This document shows, one piece after another, positions 45,855-57,834 of a DNA stretch of 64,000 nucleotides. Where the stretch lies: positions 1,550,001 through 1,614,000 of the forward strand of contig NZ_JAJOMY010000001.1 of NCBI RefSeq assembly GCF_024699945.1, given 5' to 3'. The notes below the pieces were generated by a model. The model saw nothing but the letters and a program-made list of their open reading frames with translations. It was not told the DNA's origin and ran no database searches. The position numbers were made by a program, and so were the translations under genes. The number at the start of each line of letters is the position of its first letter. Position 1 is the first letter of the stretch. The DNA is from Phenylobacterium sp. J426 (GTDB taxonomy: Bacteria; Pseudomonadota; Alphaproteobacteria; Caulobacterales; Caulobacteraceae).

Positions 45855-47355
45855 TTGCCGAGGCTTAAGCCACGGCCTGGGGATCTCGGGGAACGCGCCT
45901 TGCAGAGGACGGGGGCAACGGGCCGCACCGGGGTCGATCTGACGACGGGGGCGGTCGGCAAGACGCTGATCTTGTTCACCCTGCCGGTGCTGGGCTCCAA
46001 CCTGCTGCAGTCGGTCAACGGCTCGGCCAACGCCATCTGGGTCAGCCACACGCTGGGCGAGGCCGCGCTGGCGGCGATCTCCAACGCCAATCAGATCTTC
46101 TTCCTGATGATCGGGGCGACCTTCGGCCTGACCATGGCGGCCAACATCCTGATCGGCCAGGCCATGGGGGCTCGCGATCAGGGCCAGGCGCGCCGGGTGA
46201 TGGGCGTGGCCACAAGCTTCTTCCTGGTGGCTGGGGCCGGCATGGGGCTGCTCGGCGCCTGGCTCACGCCGGGCATCCTCGAGGCCATGGGCACGCCGCT
46301 CGACGCCCGCCCGCAGGCCGCCGCCTACCTGCGGCTGGTGTTCGCCGCCCTGCCGTTCCTGGTGCTGTTGAACCTGCTGATGATGGCGCAGCGGGGGGCT
46401 GGGGGACTCGCGCACGCCGTTCGTCTTCTCGATCCTGACCGTGATCCTGAACGTCGCCCTCAATCCGGTCCTGATCCTCGGCCTCGGGCCGCTGCCGCCG
46501 TTGGGCATAGCGGGATCTGCCGCCGCCACCCTCAGCGCAGAGCTGGTGACCCTGGGCGCTCTGATCGTCCATCTGCACCGCCGGGGCAGCCTGCTGGTCT
46601 TCCGGCCGTCCGAGTGGCGCCTGCTCGCCCCCGACCTCGGCATCATCCGGACGCTCACCTTCAAGGGGCTGCCGATGGCCTTCCAGATGATGGTGGTATC
46701 CCTGGCGGCGGCGACCATGCTCAGCCTCGTCAACGCCTATGGCTCGGCCACGACCGCGGCCTATGGCGCGGTCAGTCAGATCTGGACCTACGTCCAGATG
46801 CCCGCCATGGCCCTCGGCGCCGCAGTGTCCTCGATGGCCGCTCAGAACGTCGGCGCCGGCCGCATGGACCGCGTCGAGGAAGTGGCGCGGAAAGGGGTTC
46901 TGATCGCCGCACTCGGGACCACGGTGCTCGTCACCGTGCTCTACCTCGCCGAACCGTACGTCCTTCGCGCGTTCCTGCCGGGCGACAGCCCGGCGACGCC
47001 GATCGCGGTCCAGGCCAGCCGGATCGTCCTCTGGGGCTTCATTCCGTTCGGCATGGCCTTCATCTTCAACGGCGTGATCCGCGCCACGGGGGTGGTCTGG
47101 CCGCCTCTCCTGGCGATGGTCATCGCGCTCTGGGTCGTGCGCATCCCCTTCGCCAACCTCCTGCAGCCGAGCCTGGGCGTGGAAGCCATCTGGTGGAGCT
47201 TCCCCGTGGGCGCCGTGGTGATGGTTCTGCTCGCCGCCGGCTATTTCCAGTTCGGGAACTGGCGCAAGGCCCGCCTGCTGCCGGAGGCCGTGCAGGGGGA
47301 GGCGGCCGACACGGGGCTCGCCACGCCGGTGAAGGAAGGCGAGGCCGCCCGCTAG
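45855..47355 (+). CDS. MATE-family efflux transporter (one frame break)
   Basis: This is a 12-helix multidrug/toxin exporter of about 499 residues after correction. The first half (TLPVLGSNLLQSVNGSANAI, AANILIGQAMGARDQGQARR) and second half (GLPMAFQMMVVSLAAATMLS, SSMAAQNVGAGRMDRVEEVA) are in different frames. The break is in five G at 46401-46405 where four are expected (GAGDSRTPF). The N-terminus is uncertain: TTG at 45855 opens the frame and the recognisable protein begins about 30 codons in. The end overlaps the convergent hydrolase by four bases. Confidence 0.88.
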
Positions 47356-48575
47356 GCGTTGCTCTCCATCAGGGCCGCATAGGTGAGGGTCCTGAGCTCG
47401 CGGCGCACCGCGTAGGTCGAGGACGGGATCAGCTGGGTCATGAACACCGCCGTCACCTCTTCGACGGGGTCGACCCAGAACGCGGTCGAAGCCATGCCGC
47501 CCCAGTAGAACTCCCCCGTCGAGCAGGGGATCAGCGTCTTCGCAGGGTCGAACACGACGGCGAAGCCGAGGCCGAAACCGATGCCTGCGTTGGTGCTCTC
47601 CGAGAACAGCGAACGCGAGACCTGGGTCAGGTCGGCGCCCCCGGGCAGGTGGTTCGAAGCCATCAGGCGGATGGTCTTGGGCGCCAGGATGCGTGCGCCG
47701 TCCAGCTCGCCGCCGTTCAGAAGCATGCGGGCGAAGCGCATATAGTCGGCCGCGGTCGAGACCAGGCCGCCGCCGCCCGAGACCAGCACGGGCGCGCGGA
47801 GGAACGGGCTGGTCGTCGGATCATCCTGCAGCCGCTTGCCGCCGCCCGGCAGGGCCTCGTAACAGGCGGCGAAGCGGCTGCGCTGGTCCTCCCGGACCTG
47901 GAAACCGGTGTCCGTCATCTTCAGCGGGTCGAAGATGCGCGCCTTCAGCGCCTCGGCCAGCGGTTGGCCGGTCAGCTTCTGCACGAGGTAGCCGACGACA
48001 TCTGTGGAGACGGAGTAGTTCCACGCCTCGCCGGGAGAGAACTCCAGCGGCAGCTTGGCCAGCGCCTGGATCATGCCCTCGAGGTCGAGCTCGCCGAAGA
48101 TCGCGTCGAGGTTCTGCCTCCGGTAGGCGGCGTCGATGTTGGTCCGGTTCTGGAAGCCGTACGTCAGGCCCGAGGTGTGCTTCAGCAGATCGGCCACCTG
48201 CATCGGCCGTGCGGGCGGCGTCGTCAGGTAAGGCCCGGCGCCGGCCTGGAAGACGCCCAGGTTCGCCCACTCGGGGATATGCTTGGCGACAGGGTCGTCC
48301 AGGGCGATGGCGCCCTCCTCGACGAGCTGCATCAGCGCCACGCTGGTGACCGGCTTGGTCATGGAATAGATGCGGAAGACCGTGTCCTCGGCGAGCGCCA
48401 TGCTCCGCTCGGGATCCTGTTCGCCCAGCACGCTCTGGTGGACCGTCTCGCCTCGCCGCGCCAGCAGGAACTGGGCGCAGGGCAGGCGGCCGTTGGCGAT
48501 GTACTTCTCCTGCAGGAAGCGATCGATGCGGAAGAGGCGGTCGGGGCTGAACCCGAGGGACTTGGCCTTGCTCAT
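47352..48575 (-). CDS. Beta-lactamase-family serine hydrolase
   Basis: This 407-residue class C beta-lactamase-like protein has the SxxK nucleophile as YSMTKPVTS, a YSVSTDVVGYLVQ second motif, and a FYWGGMASTAFWVDP C-terminal glycine-rich segment. Members include esterases and D-aminopeptidases. There is no signal peptide, so it is likely a cytoplasmic esterase and not a resistance enzyme. ATG at 48575 opens MSKAKSLGFS. Confidence 0.88.
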   Translation of the reverse strand: MSKAKSLGFSPDRLFRIDRFLQEKYIANGRLPCAQFLLARRGETVHQSVLGEQDPERSMALAEDTVFRIYSMTKPVTSVALMQLVEEGAIALDDPVAKHIPEWANLGVFQAGAGPYLTTPPARPMQVADLLKHTSGLTYGFQNRTNIDAAYRRQNLDAIFGELDLEGMIQALAKLPLEFSPGEAWNYSVSTDVVGYLVQKLTGQPLAEALKARIFDPLKMTDTGFQVREDQRSRFAACYEALPGGGKRLQDDPTTSPFLRAPVLVSGGGGLVSTAADYMRFARMLLNGGELDGARILAPKTIRLMASNHLPGGADLTQVSRSLFSESTNAGIGFGLGFAVVFDPAKTLIPCSTGEFYWGGMASTAFWVDPVEEVTAVFMTQLIPSSTYAVRRELRTLTYAALMESNA

Positions 48576-48654
48576 GGCGGCTGTTTTGCCCTTGCCTTCC
48601 CCCGCGGTCGCAAGGCCGACGATGCATCTCACCGGATCGCGGAAGGATCAGCCG

Positions 48655-49422
48655 ATGCAGACCGTCAGCTACGAACGGGATGGCCGAACCGCCATTGTCA
48701 CCCTTGAGCGGCCGGAGCGCCGCAACGCGGTGGACGGCGCGACCGCGCGCCAGCTCTACGACGCCTTCAAGGCCTTCGACGCGGACGAAGGTCTGGACGT
48801 GGCCGTGCTCACCGGCCGGGGCGGCTACTTCTGCGCCGGCGCCGACCTGAAGGGGGTCGCGGCGGGCGAGGGCAATCCCGTGGAGCGGGAGGGCGACCTC
48901 GGACCCATGGGCTGCACGCGCCTGAAACTCGGCAAGCCCGTGATCGCCGCCATCGAAGGCCACGCGGTGGCGGGCGGGCTGGAGGTCGCCTGCTGGGCCG
49001 ATCTGCGGGTAGCGGCGGAAGGGGCGGTGTTCGGAGTCTTCTGCCGGCGGTTCGGGGTGCCGCTGATCGACCTTGGCACGATCCGCCTACCGCGGCTGAT
49101 CGGCCATTCGCGGGCCATGGACCTGATCCTGACCGGCCGGCCCGTGGAGGCCCACGAGGCGCTGGACATCGGCCTCGCCAACCGGCTCGCGGCGCGGGGC
49201 GAGGCGTTGAACGTGGCGCTGGAGCTCGCGCGTCAGATTGGGGCGTTCCCGCAGCAATGCCTCCGCGGGGACCGCCTCTCGGCTATCGAGCAGTGGTCGC
49301 TCGACTGGGACGCCGCCACCGCCAATGAGCTCGCCTACGGCATGGCCGTGCTGCGGTCGGGCCAGTCACGGGAAGGCGCCAGCCGCTTCGCGGCCGGCGA
49401 AGGGCGCGGCGGCGCTTTCTGA
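48655..49422 (+). CDS. Enoyl-CoA hydratase/isomerase family (crotonase)
   Basis: This 255-residue crotonase shows VTLERPERRNAVDGATA, FCAGADLKGVAAGEG (oxyanion hole), AIEGHAVAGGLEVACWADLR and FGVPLIDLGTIRLPRLIGH. The canonical second catalytic Glu region is altered to VPLIDLGT, where a Glu is common, so the reaction may be isomerase-like instead of hydration. GGAAGGA precedes the ATG. It leads the fatty-acid genes downstream. Confidence 0.87.
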   Translation: MQTVSYERDGRTAIVTLERPERRNAVDGATARQLYDAFKAFDADEGLDVAVLTGRGGYFCAGADLKGVAAGEGNPVEREGDLGPMGCTRLKLGKPVIAAIEGHAVAGGLEVACWADLRVAAEGAVFGVFCRRFGVPLIDLGTIRLPRLIGHSRAMDLILTGRPVEAHEALDIGLANRLAARGEALNVALELARQIGAFPQQCLRGDRLSAIEQWSLDWDAATANELAYGMAVLRSGQSREGASRFAAGEGRGGAF

Positions 49423-49426
49423 AGCC

Positions 49427-49438
49427 CGTTGCGCAACG
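49427..49438. promoter_or_regulatory. Perfect 12-base palindrome before the acyl-CoA dehydrogenase
   Basis: CGTTGCGCAACG is self-complementary and lies about 84 bases upstream of the acyl-CoA dehydrogenase start. It is in the right place for a regulator of the fatty-acid genes. GC-rich palindromes of this length do occur by chance. Confidence 0.35.
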
Positions 49439-49521
49439 CCTTACGCTGTAGATAATACGTCCGGGGATACCGATAATTCGAAACGCTGTTCAGAAAGGAC
49501 AGCCCCCGGGGAGAGACGGCC

Positions 49522-50857
49522 ATGGCGTGGGATTTCGAGACCGATCCCGAGTTCCAGAAGAAGCTCGACTGGATCGACGACTTCATGCGCGAGGAGGTCG
49601 AGCCGCTCTCGCATCTGGGCCTGGCGGCCTGGAGCTCCAAGGGTCGGGAGCTCTTCATCAAGCCTCTGCAGGCGCGGGTGAAGGCGCAGGGGCTCTGGGC
49701 CTGCCACCTCGGGCCGGAACTCGGGGGGCAGGGCTACGGCCAGCTGAAATTGGCGCTGATGAACGAGAAGCTGGGTCGCAACAGCCTCGCCCCCACCATA
49801 TTCGGCTGCCAGGCGCCCGACACCGGAAACGCCGAGATCATCGCCCACTACGGCACGGAGGCGCAGAAGGCGCGGTGGCTGAAGCCGCTGCTCGAGGGCG
49901 ATATCCGCTCGGCATTCTCCATGAGCGAGCCCACCGGCGGCTCGGACCCGCTGACCTTCCGCACGACGGCGGTGCTGGAGGGCGAGGAATGGGTCATCAA
50001 CGGCGAGAAATGGTTCTCCACCAACGCCAGCCGCTCGAAGCTGCTGGTCGTCTATGCGGTGACCGACCCTGACGCCAAGGACCCTTACCGGCGGACGTCG
50101 ATCTTCCTGGTCCCGACCGACACGCCCGGCGTCGAGATCATCCGCAACGTGGCCGTGGGCGCCGGCGGCGAGATCGGCGGCGGCAACGAGGGCTACGTTC
50201 GCTACGACAATGTTCGGGTGCCCTACGACGCCCTGCTGGGCGAGCGCGGCGCGGCCTTCGTGATCGCCCAGGTGCGGCTGGGCGGCGGTCGGGTGCACCA
50301 CGCCATGCGCACCGTCGGCGCCTGCCGTCACGCGCTGGACCTGATGTGCCGGCGGGCCGTCTCCCCGCATGACGCGCGAGGGGCGCTTGGCCGACCTGCA
50401 GATGGTGCAGGAGCAGATCGCCGAGAGCTGGATCGCGGTGGAGAGCTTCCGTCTGCTGGTCCTGCGCACCGCCTGGCTGATCGACAAGCACAAGGACTAC
50501 AACAAGGTCCGCAAGGACATCGCCGCCATCAAGGTGGCCATGCCCAAGGTCTATCACGACGTCGCCACCAAGGCCGCGCACCTGCACGGCGCCCTGGGCG
50601 TCTCGAACGAGATGCCCTTCATGCACATGGTGACGTCCAGCCTGGTGATGGGCATCGCCGACGGGCCGACCGAGGTGCACAAGGTGACGCTGGCCAAGCA
50701 GATCCTCAGGGATTACGCGCCCGAGAACGACCTCTTCCCGAGCTACCACATCCCGCGGTTGCGGGCGGAGGCGGAGAAGCGGTTCGCCAAGGAGCTGGCC
50801 GAGATTCGGGACCACTACGCCGGGCGTCGGTCGCCCGCGGCCGCCGAGCAGGAGTAG
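49522..50857 (+). CDS. Acyl-CoA dehydrogenase (one frame break)
   Basis: This FAD enzyme of about 444 residues oxidises acyl-CoA to enoyl-CoA. It shows WACHLGPELGGQGYGQLKLA, AFSMSEPTGGSDPLTFRTTA, WVINGEKWFSTNASRS and, in the second frame, AAHLHGALGVSNEMPFMHM with ADGPTEVHKVTLAKQIL. Four C at 50363-50366 where three are expected break the helical domain (CRRAVSRMTREGRL). GGGGAGAG precedes the ATG. The acyl-CoA synthetase gene follows by nine bases. Confidence 0.93.
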
Positions 50858-50866
50858 AGTGACGGG

Positions 50867-52618
50867 ATGAGCGACAAACCCTGGCCGGTGATGAGCATCG
50901 CCGAGGCCCACGCGAAGCTGACGGGCCCCGGTTCGCCGTTCGAGATCGAGGAAGCTGTGATCCGCGGCGTTCGCACGCGAACGTGGAAACACGCGCCGCC
51001 AACGCTGCGCGACCTCTTCCTCAACGGCCAGCGGTTCAAGGATCGCGAGTTCCTGGTCTACGAAGGCGACCGCGCCACCTACGACGCCTTCAGCCGGGCG
51101 ACGGTCACGCTCGCCCACCGGCTGATCGCCGACGGCGTGCAGAAGGGCGACCGCGTCGCCGTGATCATGCGCAACCTGCCGGAATGGCCGGTCGCCTTCT
51201 GGGCCGGTCAGCTGGTCGGCGCGATCGTCACGCCGCTGAATGCGTGGTGGACCGGCGCCGAACTCGAATATGGCTTGGCGGACTCCGGGGCGAAGGTGGC
51301 GATCGTCGACGACGAGCGGCTGGAGCGGGTCGCGGCCTCGCTCGACGGCCTGCCGGCGCTGCAGAGGGTCTATGTGACCCGCCATCCGGGCGGTGAGCTG
51401 CCGGCGCGCACCGAACGGCTGGAGGCGGTGATCGGCGCGGTCAACGACTGGAGCAAGCTGCCCGAACAGGCGCTGCCGGACGTGCCCCTGGCGCCCGATG
51501 ACGACGCCACCATCCTCTACACCTCCGGCACGACGGGCAGGCCGAAGGGCGCGCTCGGCACCCACCGCAACATGACGTCCAACGTCGGCGCCGGCGGTAT
51601 CTCGGCCGCCCGTAACTTCCTGCGCGCCGGCGAGCCGCTGCCGGAGCTCGATCCTACCAAGCTGCCCCAGCGGGTCTCGCTGCTGGTGGTGCCGATGTTC
51701 CACGCCACGGGCCTGTCCTCCACCATGGGCCCAACGATGAATTCCGGCGGCAAGCTGGTGCTGATGCGCCGCTGGGACGCCGAGCCGGCCATGAAGCTGA
51801 TCCAGGACGAGAAGGTCACCGCCACCGGCGGCGTCCCCACCATCGCCTGGCAGCTGATCGAGCACCCGGCCCGGGCGAAGTACGACCTTTCGTCCCTGCT
51901 CAGCGTCGCCTACGGCGGCGCGCCGTCCGCGCCGGAACTGGTGCGCAAGATCGCCGAGACCTTCCCGGGCTCGCAGCCCGGCAACGGCTGGGGCATGACC
52001 GAGACGACGGCGACCTTCACCTCTCACCTGGGCAAGGACTACGAGGCTCGGCCCGACAGCGCCGGCCCCGCCGCTCCGGTGGGCGAGATGGAGATTCGCG
52101 ACCCGGCCGACGGCCGTACTGTTCTGCCGACGGGGTCGGTCGGCGAGCTCTGGGTGAAGGGCCCGCAGGTGGTGAAGGGCTACTGGAACAAGCCCGAGGC
52201 GACGGCGGAGACCTTCGTAGACGGCTGGCTGCGCACCGGCGACCTCGCCCGCCTGGACGACGAGGGCTTCCTGTTCATCATTGACCGCGCCAAGGACATG
52301 CTGATCCGGGGCGGGGAGAACATCTACTGCGTGGAGGTCGAGAACGTCCTCTACGAGCACCCTGACGTGATGGACGCGGCTCTGATCGGCCTGCCGCACA
52401 AGACCCTCGGCGAGGAGCCGGCGGCCGTCGTCAGCCTCCGCCCCGGCGGCCAGGCGACGGAGCAGGAGCTGAAGGACCTGGTGCGCTCGAAACTGGCCGC
52501 CTTCAAGGTGCCGGTGAAGGTCGCCTTCTGGCCAGAGACCCTACCGCGGAACGCCAACGGCAAGATCATGAAGGGCGAACTGAAGGTCGCCTTCGCGGTC
52601 GAGACCGAGGCGGCCTGA
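50867..52618 (+). CDS. Long-chain-type acyl-CoA synthetase (AMP-forming)
   Basis: This 583-residue adenylate-forming enzyme activates a carboxylic acid with ATP and CoA. It shows ILYTSGTTGRPKGALGTHRN (P-loop), YGGAPSAPELVRKIAE, GNGWGMTETTATF, WLRTGDLARLDDEGFLFIID, and RNANGKIMKGELK with the catalytic Lys. The preceding acyl-CoA dehydrogenase and crotonase suggest fatty-acid or aromatic-acid breakdown. The exact acid is unknown. Confidence 0.94.
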   Translation: MSDKPWPVMSIAEAHAKLTGPGSPFEIEEAVIRGVRTRTWKHAPPTLRDLFLNGQRFKDREFLVYEGDRATYDAFSRATVTLAHRLIADGVQKGDRVAVIMRNLPEWPVAFWAGQLVGAIVTPLNAWWTGAELEYGLADSGAKVAIVDDERLERVAASLDGLPALQRVYVTRHPGGELPARTERLEAVIGAVNDWSKLPEQALPDVPLAPDDDATILYTSGTTGRPKGALGTHRNMTSNVGAGGISAARNFLRAGEPLPELDPTKLPQRVSLLVVPMFHATGLSSTMGPTMNSGGKLVLMRRWDAEPAMKLIQDEKVTATGGVPTIAWQLIEHPARAKYDLSSLLSVAYGGAPSAPELVRKIAETFPGSQPGNGWGMTETTATFTSHLGKDYEARPDSAGPAAPVGEMEIRDPADGRTVLPTGSVGELWVKGPQVVKGYWNKPEATAETFVDGWLRTGDLARLDDEGFLFIIDRAKDMLIRGGENIYCVEVENVLYEHPDVMDAALIGLPHKTLGEEPAAVVSLRPGGQATEQELKDLVRSKLAAFKVPVKVAFWPETLPRNANGKIMKGELKVAFAVETEAA

Positions 52619-52697
52619 GGCGGTTCCGCGCCGCCGCAGGACTGGCGCCGGCGCCTGAGGCCGCCTAGAGGTTCCGCATGACCTGCGGGATCACACC

Positions 52698-53267
52698 ATG
52701 AGCCGGCCGCTGATCGTCGGCCTCGGCGGGACGTTGCGCCCGGGCTCGTCCAGCGAGCGCGCCCTGGCGGCCAGCTTGCGTCGATGCGAGGGCCTTGGCG
52801 CCGAGACGCGGCTGCTGGGCGGGGAGTTCATCTCCACGCTCCCGATCTTCGACCCGCGGCCGACGGACGTCACCGAGGCGCAGCAGGCGCTCGCCGAGCT
52901 GGTCCGCCGGGCCGATGGCGTCATCGTCGCAAGCCCGGGCTATCACGGCTCGATCTCGGGCGTGGTCAAGAACGCCCTCGACACCCTGGAACTGACACGC
53001 TCGGACGCCGCGCCCTATCTTTCCGGCAAGCCGGTAGGCACGATCATCACCGCTGACGGCTGGCAGGCGGCGGGCACGACCTTGAGCGCGCTGCGTGCCA
53101 TCATACATGCGCTCCGGGGGTGGCCCACGCCGTTCGGCGCCGCCCTCAACGCCACCACCGACCTGTTCGACCAGGCCGGCGAACCGAAGGATGCGAAGGA
53201 CGCCTGGCAACTGGCGACCGTGGCCGAGCAGGTCATGGACTTCGCGCAAATGAGGGCCCGCGCATGA
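52698..53267 (+). CDS. NADPH-dependent FMN reductase
   Basis: This 189-residue flavodoxin-fold reductase shows VGLGGTLRPGSSSERALAAS, ADGVIVASPGYHGSISGVVK (FMN phosphate/isoalloxazine loop) and GTIITADGWQAAGTTLSALR. It supplies reduced FMN or reduces quinone-like compounds. Its stop overlaps the ribBA start (ATGA), linking flavin use with flavin synthesis. Confidence 0.9.
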   Translation: MSRPLIVGLGGTLRPGSSSERALAASLRRCEGLGAETRLLGGEFISTLPIFDPRPTDVTEAQQALAELVRRADGVIVASPGYHGSISGVVKNALDTLELTRSDAAPYLSGKPVGTIITADGWQAAGTTLSALRAIIHALRGWPTPFGAALNATTDLFDQAGEPKDAKDAWQLATVAEQVMDFAQMRARA

Positions 53268-54406
53268 AGCGCCCGTATCTCGTCACCTCGTCCGACGGCT
53301 CGGAGGCCGACGTCGTGAGTCAGGCCATTTCGCCGATCGAGGAGATCATCGAGGACGCCCGCAACGGCCGTCCGTACATCCTCGTCGATGCGGAAGACCG
53401 CGAGAACGAGGGCGACGTCATCATCCCGGCGCAGTTCGCGACGCCGGAGCAGATCAACTTCATGGCCAAGCACGCCCGCGGTCTGATCTGCCTGTCGATC
53501 ACCGCCGACCGCGCCCGTCAGCTGCGGCTGCCGCCCATGGCCACCGACAATCAGTCGGGGCACGGGACGGCCTTCACGGTGTCGATCGAGGCCCGCGAGG
53601 GCGTAACCACCGGCATCTCGGCCCATGACCGGGCGCACACGATTGCGGTCGCGGTGGATCCGACGAAGGGGGCCGACGACATCGTCTCGCCCGGCCACGT
53701 CTTCCCACTGGTCGCCAAGGACGGCGGCGTCCTGGTCCGCGCCGGCCACACCGAGGCCGCGGTCGACATCAGCCGCATGGCCGGCCTCGTGCCCGCCGGC
53801 GTGATCTGCGAGATCATGAAGGACGACGGCTCGATGGCGCGTCTTCCCGATCTCGTCGCCTTCGCCCAGCTGCACGGCCTGAAGATCGGCACCATCGCCG
53901 ACCTGATCGCCTACCGCCGCCGCACCGAGCGCCAGGTGGAGCGGGTGTTGGAGACGCCGTTCGAGAGCGCCTACGGCGGCAAGTTCCGGATGGTGATCTA
54001 CCGCAACATCCTGGACCAGACCGAGCACGTGGTGCTCACCAAGGGCCGGATCGATCCCGACAAGCCGACGCTTGTGCGCATGCATCGGGTCGACCTGGCG
54101 ACTGACATGCTGGGCGCCGTCGAGACGCGCCGGACCTATGTGCCCGACGCCCTGAAGGCCATTTCGGAACATAGCGGAGCCGGCGTCGCGGTCTTCATCC
54201 GCGACAGCAATCCGCACTGGCTTTCGGAGCGCTACGGCCAGCAGGCGGACCACAGGCACAATGTGCTGCGCGACTACGGCATCGGCGCCCAGATCCTGCT
54301 CGACCTCGGCGTCCGCGACATGCTGCTGCTGACCTCGTCCAAGACCGTCCTGCCGGGGTCCGGCGGCTATGGCCTGAAGATCCTGGGGCGCGTTCCGCTC
54401 GACTAG
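53264..54406 (+). CDS. ribBA: RibBA: DHBP synthase with a degenerate GTP cyclohydrolase II domain
   Basis: Residues 1-210 are 3,4-dihydroxy-2-butanone-4-phosphate synthase ([33 protein letters not shown]-type [34 protein letters not shown]). Residues about 220-380 have the GTP cyclohydrolase II fold, but the zinc-cysteine motif is gone. Where RCDCG-type sequence is expected there is [12 protein letters not shown], and [14 protein letters not shown] replaces the usual SECLTGD-like stretch. The second domain is therefore unlikely to open GTP. This matches the RibBX-like group in alphaproteobacteria. Another ribA gene must exist elsewhere. Confidence 0.92.
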   Translation: MKRPYLVTSSDGSEADVVSQAISPIEEIIEDARNGRPYILVDAEDRENEGDVIIPAQFATPEQINFMAKHARGLICLSITADRARQLRLPPMATDNQSGHGTAFTVSIEAREGVTTGISAHDRAHTIAVAVDPTKGADDIVSPGHVFPLVAKDGGVLVRAGHTEAAVDISRMAGLVPAGVICEIMKDDGSMARLPDLVAFAQLHGLKIGTIADLIAYRRRTERQVERVLETPFESAYGGKFRMVIYRNILDQTEHVVLTKGRIDPDKPTLVRMHRVDLATDMLGAVETRRTYVPDALKAISEHSGAGVAVFIRDSNPHWLSERYGQQADHRHNVLRDYGIGAQILLDLGVRDMLLLTSSKTVLPGSGGYGLKILGRVPLD

Positions 54407-54466
54407 GCGACGCAAGTTGCAAAGCGTTCGCAGCAGGCTGATGATCCATCCTGTGGGAGGCCTGCC

Positions 54467-55077
54467 ATGACCGCGCTGACGCTCGAGGACCTCGACCGGA
54501 TCTACAAGCCGCCCGGCCAGCTTGTGCTCGACAAGGTGCTGGACCATGTGGATCGGCATGGCCGCGCCTTCATCGGCCTCTCCCCTTCTGCGTGGTGAGT
54601 TCGGCTGGGCCGGACGGCGCCATCGACGTCTCGCCAAGAGGCGGCGAACCCGGCTTCGTCCACGTCGGCGAGGGCGGGCGCGAGGTGTTCCTGCCCGACC
54701 GCCGCGGCAACAACCGCCTCGACGTCATCCGCAACCTGCTCGCCGGCTCCGGCGGCATCGGGATGATGTTCATGATCCCCGGGTTCGACGACGTCTATCG
54801 GGTCAACGGCAAGGTCACCGCTACGGACGATCCGGCTCTGCTGGAGAGCTTCGTGGAGTTCGGAAAGCGGCCGAGCCTCGTGCTGCGGGTGGCGGTGACG
54901 GAGGCCTTTCTGCATTGTCCGAAGGCGATCATGCGCGGCCGGCTGTGGGACCCTGAAGCGCGCGTCCCGCGGGACAGGCTGCCGACGGGCGCCGAGATGA
55001 TCTACGACCAGCTCAAGCTGGGCGAACTGCCGGTCACCAACGAACAGATCATCGATAGCTACAAGACCCAGCTCTGA
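54467..55077 (+). CDS. Pyridoxamine 5'-phosphate oxidase-family flavoprotein (one frame break)
   Basis: This split-barrel FMN-binding protein of about 203 residues is of the MSMEG_1061-like group. The N-terminal 43 codons (MTALTLEDLDRIYKPPGQLV) and the rest (CVVSSAGPDGAIDVSPRGGE, LPDRRGNNRLDVIRNLL, GIGMMFMIPGFDDVYRVNGK) are in different frames. Four C at 54582-54585 where five are expected cause the break. TGGGAGG precedes the ATG. The reaction is unknown. Confidence 0.85.
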
Positions 55078-55108
55078 ACCGAGGCCGCTCCGGCGCATTC
55101 CCGAGCCC

Positions 55109-55834
55109 ATGGGCGAGCTTCGCATCGGCTGCTCAGGCTGGGTGTACAAGGACTGGACCGGCCCCTTCTATCCCGAGGGGACGAAGGACCGCGAGAGGCT
55201 CGCCTACTACGCCACGCGGTTCGACACCGCCGAGATCAACGCCAGCTTCTACCGATTGCCCTCCGAGGCGATGGTCGAGGGTTGGCGGGAGCGGACGCCC
55301 AAGAATTTCGTGTTCGCATGGAAGGTCAGCCGCTTCATCACGCACAACAAGAAGCTGAACGACTGCGCCGATCCCGTGGCTCTGGTCTGGGGGCGCATGG
55401 CGCCGCTGGGAGGGAAACTGGGGCCGGCGCTGGTCCAACTGCCGCCGATGCTGAAGCGCAACGACGATCGCCTGGCGGGATTCCTGAAGCTGCTGCCGCC
55501 GGGCCGCGTCACTGTCGAGTTCCGTCACCCCTCCTGGTACGATCCGGCCGTCTTCCGGCTCCTGTCGGATTTCGATGCTGCGCTCTGCATCTCGGACCAT
55601 CACCACGCGCCGGCGCCGTGGGAGATCACCGCCTCCTGGGCCTATGTCCGCGGCCACGGCCCAGGCGGCCGCTACTTCGGCCGCTACGATGCGGCTGAGC
55701 TGCAAGCCTGGATGAACCGGATCGACGCCTGGCGCGCCGAGGGGCGAGACGTCTACGCCTACTTCGACAACGACATCAAAAGCGCCGCGCCGCAGGATGC
55801 GCTGGTCTTGAAGGCGCTTACGGCCAAGCGCTGA
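55109..55834 (+). CDS. DUF72 family protein
   Basis: This 241-residue TIM-barrel-like DUF72 protein shows RIGCSGWVYKDWTGPFYPEG at the start, FDTAEINASFYRLPSEAMVE, ALVQLPPMLKRNDDRL, EFRHPSWYDPAVFRLL and YAYFDNDIKSAAPQDALVL. It is a common conserved family (YecE-like) with no settled function. Confidence 0.92.
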   Translation: MGELRIGCSGWVYKDWTGPFYPEGTKDRERLAYYATRFDTAEINASFYRLPSEAMVEGWRERTPKNFVFAWKVSRFITHNKKLNDCADPVALVWGRMAPLGGKLGPALVQLPPMLKRNDDRLAGFLKLLPPGRVTVEFRHPSWYDPAVFRLLSDFDAALCISDHHHAPAPWEITASWAYVRGHGPGGRYFGRYDAAELQAWMNRIDAWRAEGRDVYAYFDNDIKSAAPQDALVLKALTAKR

Positions 55835-55964
55835 TCCGTCGCACCCGCTCCGGGCTGAAATGCCGAACGGCGGCCACATATGGGCTGCGCGCATTCGGCG
55901 CGTTGTGGTCCGTCGCCTGTTCCTCTAACGTTTTGAAAGGGATGGGTTGGTTAGAGTGCGAGAT

Positions 55965-57733
<1,769 letters not shown>

Positions 57734-57791
57734 CGCTCACAGAAGATCGTTTTCAGCCGGAGCGATCCGGAATATATGACAAGGTCTCACC

Positions 57792-57811
57792 GCCCGGCCG
57801 AAAGGCCGGGC
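57792..57811. terminator. Terminator hairpin after the protease gene
   Basis: GCCCGGCC and GGCCGGGC form a perfect eight-base stem closed by a GAAA tetraloop. It lies after the protease stop and 23 bases before trcR. Confidence 0.7.
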
Positions 57812-57834
57812 GCCTTCGTTTCTGGAATACCGAA

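Noticed and set aside
47352..48575. Antibiotic-resistance beta-lactamase
   Set aside because: It lacks a signal peptide and resembles esterase/peptidase members of the family. Nothing supports a resistance role.
45855..48707. Plus-strand frame of 950 codons
   Set aside because: It joins the first part of the MATE gene to antisense of the serine hydrolase because of one inserted base. It is not a real fusion protein.
50138..52399. Minus-strand frame of 753 codons
   Set aside because: It lies opposite the acyl-CoA dehydrogenase and acyl-CoA synthetase, which have clear family motifs. It is His/Arg/Gly-rich shadow.
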